From positions 1-7,421 of the forward strand of contig JAPHSB010000177.1 of NCBI GenBank assembly GCA_026193295.1: a DNA stretch of 7,421 nucleotides, written 5' to 3'. Of this stretch, positions 5,681-7,421 are shown one piece after another. A program made the position numbers and the translations under genes. This DNA is from Lysobacterales bacterium (GTDB lineage: Bacteria > Pseudomonadota > Gammaproteobacteria > Xanthomonadales > SZUA-36). The notes under the pieces were generated by a model. That model had not been told where the DNA came from. It did no database searches and worked only from the letters and a program-made list of their open reading frames with translations. How positions within the stretch are numbered: the stretch's first letter is position 1; every line of letters begins with the position of its first letter.

Positions 5681-6461
5681 ACTGAAATCCGAATCCGGGG
5701 GCTCGCCGTGGCGGTTGGACGGCGCTCGGGCCCTGATCACGGGCGCCAGCAGCGGCATAGGTCTCGCGGCAGCCCACGAATTTGCTGCGTTGGGTGCCGA
5801 CCTGTTGCTGGTCGCGCGCGGTGCGGAGCGATTGGAACGGGCCCGCTCGGAAATCCTGGCCCTTTGCCCGGAGCGCTCAGTGCAGGTGCTTGCCGCCGAT
5901 GTCGCGACCGTTGCGGGCCGCGAACAGATCCGTGCGGAAGTTGGAGACTCGCTGCAGATCCTGGTCAATAACGCCGGCACCAACATTCGCAAGCGCATGT
6001 CGGAACTGAGCCTCGAGGAATATCGCCAGGTCCAGCGGGTCAACCTCGAGTCCTGCTTCGACCTGTGCCGCTTGCTGCACCCGGCATTGGTCCATGGCTC
6101 GCCGGCGGCCGTGGTCAACAACGCCTCGGTTGCCGGGCTGACCCATTTGCGCACCGGCGCTCCGTACGGAATGAGCAAGGCGGCGATGATTCAGTTGACG
6201 CGCAATTTGGCGGTCTAATGGGCGGGGGAGGGTATTCGCGTGAACGCGGTGGCGCCCTGGTACATTCGAACGCCACTGGCCGACCAGGTATTGGCCGACC
6301 CCGCTTATCGGCAACAGGTGCTGGAACGGACACCGATGGGACGGGTGGGCGAGGCGGAAGAGTGCGCGCGGGCGATGGCATTCCTGTGCATGCCGGCCGC
6401 CGGCTACGTTACCGGGCAGTGCCTGGCGGTCGATGGCGGGTTCAGCGTCTACGGTTTTTGA
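5670..6461 (+). pseudogene. Short-chain dehydrogenase/reductase (tropinone reductase-like), interrupted by one in-frame TAA
   Basis: From ATG 5670 the frame encodes 182 residues of a classical SDR: TGASSGIG cofactor loop at 24-31, NNAG at 100-103, N125, S153, and YGMSK at 166-170 with catalytic Y166 and K170. TAA at 6216-6218 then stops it. The same frame continues without a shift as WAGEGIRVNAVAPWYIRTPL, through TPMGRVGEAEE, to the C-terminal VTGQCLAVDGGFSVYGF, ending TGA at 6459-6461. Read through, it is 263 codons, the normal family length. Relatives have LAVEWA at the break, so TAA probably replaces GAA or GAG. The truncated product would keep the catalytic residues but lose the substrate-binding loop and C-terminal dimer strand, so it is probably inactive. 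The start lies inside the sppA end without a clear Shine-Dalgarno, suggesting coupled translation. A sequencing error is possible. Confidence 0.85.
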
Positions 6462-6495
6462 CCCGCGTCCGGGTCGCCGACACGGGTAGCGGGTC
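6460..6495. terminator. Possible structured 3' region between convergent SDR and lipoprotein genes
   Basis: GACCCG (6460-6465) can pair with CGGGTC (6470-6475) around a 4-base loop. Alternatively GACCCGC (6460-6466) can pair with GCGGGTC (6489-6495). The first arm overlaps the SDR stop codon. No run of T follows on either strand, so this is not a standard intrinsic terminator. The hairpins may simply reflect GC richness. Confidence 0.2.
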
Positions 6496-6509
6496 AGGCC
6501 CGTCGCCTG

Positions 6510-6944
6510 TCAGTAGCGCTGGGTCGGATCGGGCAGGCCGCTGTGCAGGAGCCAGCGCTTGACGTTCTCGTGGTAACGCCACTCCTGCTCGTTGAGGATC
6601 GTACGTTCGACCGCCTGGTTGGCGTTGAACATCTTGATTTCGACCACCTGGCGGGCCGTCATGCCCTCGTCGTAAACTCCAGTCGAGCGGACCGTGTACG
6701 CGGTCACGCGGAACAGGCGCAGGCGGTCCATGTCCAGGCGAGAAATCGGGTGTTCTGCCAGGTACTCGGGCGCGATGAAGTCGGCAGCCGCGTCCCACTG
6801 GCTCCAGCGTATGATCGTTTCGTACTGCTTGAAAGTCTCGCCCCTGCTCTTGTCCACCGGGTTGGACGGGCAACCGGCCAGGAAGACCGTTGTCGCAACC
6901 AGGGCCAGGACTGTGAATAAGCCTCTTCTGCTCGAAATGTTCAT
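6510..6944 (-). CDS. Uncharacterised lipoprotein, 144 aa
   Basis: The N-terminus MNISSRRGLFTVLALVATTVFLAGC is a textbook lipoprotein signal: two arginines, a hydrophobic stretch, and lipobox LAGC at 22-25, so C25 should be lipidated. Residue +2 is proline, not aspartate, which by the Lol rule favours the outer membrane. The mature part (about 120 residues) has FKQYETIIRWSQWDAAADFIAPEYL (38-62), ISRLDMDRLRLFRVTAYTV (67-85) and a C-terminal EWRYHENVKRWLLHSGLPDPTQRY (121-144). It looks like a small mixed alpha/beta fold resembling an NTF2-like or DUF-type domain, but I do not recognise a named family. Start 6944 has GAGGA about 5 bases upstream; the frame extends to an ATG at 7112, but that would bury the signal peptide. 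It is convergent with the SDR gene and divergent from the MFS gene. Function unknown. Confidence 0.85.
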   Translation of the reverse strand: MNISSRRGLFTVLALVATTVFLAGCPSNPVDKSRGETFKQYETIIRWSQWDAAADFIAPEYLAEHPISRLDMDRLRLFRVTAYTVRSTGVYDEGMTARQVVEIKMFNANQAVERTILNEQEWRYHENVKRWLLHSGLPDPTQRY

Positions 6945-6991
6945 CTCGATCCTCGATGTTGCCGGCACGGTGGCCGGTGAACTCGCGGTAG

Positions 6992-6997
6992 ATTGTA
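6992..6997 (-). promoter_or_regulatory. Possible -10 box for the lipoprotein gene
   Basis: On the minus strand, 6997 to 6992 reads TACAAT, a 5/6 match to TATAAT. It would start transcription near 6985, about 40 bases before the lipoprotein ATG. No good -35 hexamer lies at 16-18 bases. The rest of the 147-base gap to the MFS gene holds only a 10-base palindrome, ACGCATGCGT at 7033-7042, of unknown meaning. Confidence 0.25.
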
Positions 6998-7091
6998 GCT
7001 TATCCTCGGGGCACTGGACGTCACAAGCACGCACGCATGCGTTACAGTTGAGGATTGGCCCCGACCTTCGCCACCAGAACCAGGATTGATT

Positions 7092-7421
7092 TTGCCGGAT
7101 ACGAATAAGCATTTGGTTGCAGAATCCCTGCCCCGGATGGCGGCGTCGCTGGTGCCGCGGGAATTACTGAGCTGGTCCCTCGTTGCCGTCGCCATGGGTG
7201 CCCTCGAAGGCGGCTTGCTTGGGGTCATTGTCAAGAACCAGTTCAGCGGGGTTGCGTCGCAGGTGCTGGTCAACGTCGCGGTAGCCATGGTCGCCGGCGC
7301 TGCCTCATTCACCAACCTGTTGAGCTTTTTCTTCGCGGCCCGGTCGATGGGCCGGGGCAAGGTCCAGCTGCTCGCCCGGCTGATGCTCGTGATTGCAGCA
7401 TGCCTGTTGGCGATGACCACG
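7092..7421 (+). CDS. Membrane protein, probable MFS transporter (N-terminal part; runs off right edge)
   Basis: The frame is open for 110 codons to the right edge without a stop. It shows a hydrophobic helix at about 25-48 (LLSWSLVAVAMGALEGGLLGVIVK), a second at about 57-82, a basic loop AARSMGRGKVQLLARL at 82-97, and the beginning of a third helix. The order helix-helix-basic GRGK loop-helix resembles the motif A loop between helices 2 and 3 of major facilitator transporters, but in degenerate form, lacking the canonical aspartate. The start chosen is TTG 7092, preceded by AGGA (7082-7085) at 6 bases. ATG 7137, 15 codons later, is the alternative but has no Shine-Dalgarno. The substrate and full length cannot be told from this fragment. 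It is divergent from the lipoprotein gene. Confidence 0.6.
   Translation, partial: MPDTNKHLVAESLPRMAASLVPRELLSWSLVAVAMGALEGGLLGVIVKNQFSGVASQVLVNVAVAMVAGAASFTNLLSFFFAARSMGRGKVQLLARLMLVIAACLLAMTT

Noticed and set aside
5147..6178. A 343-codon minus-strand frame across the sppA-SDR junction
   Set aside because: It is antisense to two recognisable genes, and its composition is typical of a GC-driven shadow frame.
6065..6562. A plus-strand frame spanning the SDR stop codon in another register, which might suggest a frameshift
   Set aside because: The SDR motifs before and after the stop are in the same register, so no frameshift is needed. The alternative frame is Gly/Arg-rich without SDR features.
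1..7421. Undescribed defence, phage or CRISPR-like system
   Set aside because: No array of spaced repeats, nuclease, reverse transcriptase, toxin-antitoxin pair, integrase or transposase is encoded. All but the lipoprotein fall in known metabolic or envelope families.

Overview
The window reads as about 7.4 kb of GC-rich chromosome from a gammaproteobacterium. The grounds are the E. coli-like 67-kDa SppA (616 aa, with both S49 domains), a PspA that can be followed nearly end to end against the enterobacterial protein, a sigma-54 type pspA promoter, a NorM-type MATE pump and a REP-like palindrome of the kind common in Pseudomonas and Xanthomonas relatives. Family and genus cannot be assigned. 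There are no RNA genes, CRISPR arrays, phage genes or transposase genes. No gene-free stretch exceeds 300 bases.

Layout, left to right. (1) A minus-strand NAD(P)-dependent epimerase/reductase runs off the left edge (1-977). (2) Divergent from it by 34 bases is a complete MATE efflux gene (1012-2370). (3) Positions 2371-2560 are filled by palindromic repeat DNA. A REP-like 14-base palindrome abuts the MATE stop codon, and a long imperfect hairpin lies at 2405-2514. (4) A minus-strand pspA-pspC operon (3576-2561) has a GTG start for pspC overlapping the pspA stop, and is preceded by a near-consensus sigma-54 promoter. (5) Divergent from it is sppA (3830-5680). (6) Overlapping the sppA end by 11 bases is a short-chain dehydrogenase (SDR) gene with an in-frame TAA at codon 183, while everything after that codon still reads as SDR. 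(7) Convergent to it is a small uncharacterised lipoprotein (6944-6510). (8) Divergent from that is the start of an MFS-like membrane protein, cut by the right edge.

The central block looks like an envelope-maintenance neighbourhood. PspA and PspC sense and buffer inner-membrane stress, and SppA degrades signal peptides and other membrane-embedded peptides. They sit back to back around a 253-base regulatory region. The flanking MATE pump, lipoprotein and MFS protein are also envelope proteins, but nothing in the sequence ties them to the same regulation.

I see no clear new multi-gene defence or mobile system. The observations most worth following are the single-codon break in the SDR gene, the sigma-54 promoter in front of pspA, the repeat next to the MATE stop codon, and the lipoprotein of unknown function.
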